This document shows, in pieces, positions 63,055-64,000 of a DNA stretch of 64,000 nt; positions within the stretch are counted from its first letter, which is position 1, and each line of letters opens with the position of its first letter. The DNA lies in contig JASSKH010000014.1 in assembly GCA_031763025.1 (NCBI GenBank), forward strand, positions 9,724,563 through 9,788,562, given 5' to 3'. The DNA comes from Macrocystis pyrifera (lineage: Eukaryota; Sar; Phaeophyceae; Laminariales; Laminariaceae). The position numbers were made by a program, and so were the translations under genes. The notes below the pieces were generated by a model. That model was not told the DNA's origin, made no database searches, and worked only from the letters and a program-made list of their open reading frames with translations.

Positions 63055-63720
63055 ATGGCTGCAAAGGACGCCTCCACCGTTTCCTGTTCTCGACCGTTAC
63101 GAAAACCGCATCCACCCTTTTCTTTTCCCGACCGTTACAAACACCGCACCCATCGTTCCCTCTTCCCGTGCGTTACAAAAGCCGCCTCCACCTTTCCCTC
63201 TTACCGACCCTTGCAAATGACGCCTCCACCCTTCCCTATTCCCGATCGTCAGATACCACCTCCACCGTCCCCTCTTCCCGACCGTTACAAATACCGCCTC
63301 CACCCTTTCCTGTTCCCGAAACATAAATAAGCCCACCCTTCCACACCTTGGACTTATCATCGATTGCTACTTGCTGATCTAGTCTTTCGGGGCAGATGGG
63401 TTCCTGAGATCTGTATGGTCTAGCTCATGTGACCGGATGGGAGCCGTATAAACTGCATGATCTCGAAGATGGTCCTTGATTTGGATCTGTACTATTCGGA
63501 TCCTGCACATATCATAACGGCAGGTCAGGATCTTGATGATCTACTGCATATAGTGACCTGCCCGACGTGTGCACCCGCCCTCTTCCTGACTGTTGCAAAT
63601 AACGCCTCAACCGTTCCCTCTTCCCGACCGTTACAGAGACCGCCTCCACCTTTCCTTGTTTCCGACCGTTCTAAATAACGCCTCCACTTCCCGACCGTTA
63701 CAACTAATGCCTCCCACTCG
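63055..63720. repeat. 30-bp minisatellite interrupted by a GATC-rich element
   Basis: Units of CTTCCCGACCGTTACAAA.ACCGCCTCCACC at 63055-63330 and again at 63590-63720. The GATC-rich element at about 63370-63575 lies between and appears to have inserted into the array, since the second block resumes the same unit (CTCTTCC...CAAATAACGCCTC). Confidence 0.85.
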
Positions 63721-63975
63721 CCACCAAAGGTATCACTCCCCGAGGCGACAAAGCGGAAGCAGGTGCTCTTGCCCCCAAGGATCATCATTCCAGACGCCGC
63801 CCTCTGCGAGGCATCGCCGTGCCACCAGCCTGACAACGGAATCACCTGCGTCCGCTCTCCGCGATGGCCCGGCTTCGGGGAGTGGGGGGCGGCGAGGGCT
63901 TGCAGCGACCAGGTCCGCCGAAGTTCAAGCGCAGGCTATGGAGGCGTTGCATCGACCGCCTCCTCTCAGAAGAAG
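63720..63975 (+). CDS. possible exon at right edge, unidentified
   Basis: GC-rich, non-repetitive sequence open in two plus frames and ending at AGAAGAAG|GTGAGC. One frame ends with a helical EVQAQAMEALHRPP. No family recognised, and the minus strand is partly open too. It could belong to the gene suggested at 59644. Confidence 0.3.
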
Positions 63976-64000
63976 GTGAGCTTGTTACGTATTAGCAAAT

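Overview
This is eukaryotic nuclear DNA. Three intron-rich protein genes can be rebuilt from conserved exons with GT-AG junctions. Exons are GC-rich and mostly 65-340 nt. Most introns are 0.3-4 kb and packed with repeats. This architecture, plus an intraflagellar-transport dynein subunit, suggests a flagellate stramenopile, most like a brown alga. That placement is inference, because no rRNA or organelle marker is present.

Layout. (1) 1-15125, minus: a DEAH-box RNA helicase in 13 recognised exons, running off the left edge. Its P-loop exon and its motif V exon each carry an apparent single-base indel. (2) 15126-15429: a roughly 300-bp head-to-head intergenic region. (3) 15430-39429, plus: a DYNC2I2/WDR34-type WD-repeat intermediate chain of the ciliary retrograde dynein-2 motor, 15 exons. 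One propeller blade was not found. (4) 39430-44438: tail-to-tail intergenic DNA full of repeats. (5) 44439-57944, minus: a phytanoyl-CoA dioxygenase-like Fe(II)/2-oxoglutarate oxygenase in 8 exons, all phase-consistent. (6) 57945-64000: intergenic DNA with CTG/CAG repeats, a possible first exon of a plus-strand gene at 59644, minisatellites, and a possible exon at the right edge.

The three genes show no shared pathway. The helicase/WDR34 pair shares a divergent promoter region, and WDR34/PhyH are convergent.

Repeats dominate the non-coding DNA. The main families are: a roughly 110-bp palindromic MITE (about 23 copies, with a TA target-site duplication shown by one nested insertion); a roughly 550-bp ORF-less element with 5' truncations and a poly(C) tail; a GATC-rich foldback element; a GGGGACAAA palindrome; and many minisatellites. 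The window also has a 153-nt pure G run and a roughly 106-nt C run. The most novel signal is the poly(C)-tailed retroelement. Sense-oriented copies sit immediately upstream of WDR34 exons, and at one exon the tail forms the polypyrimidine tract. No CRISPR, viral or bacterial operon structure was seen.
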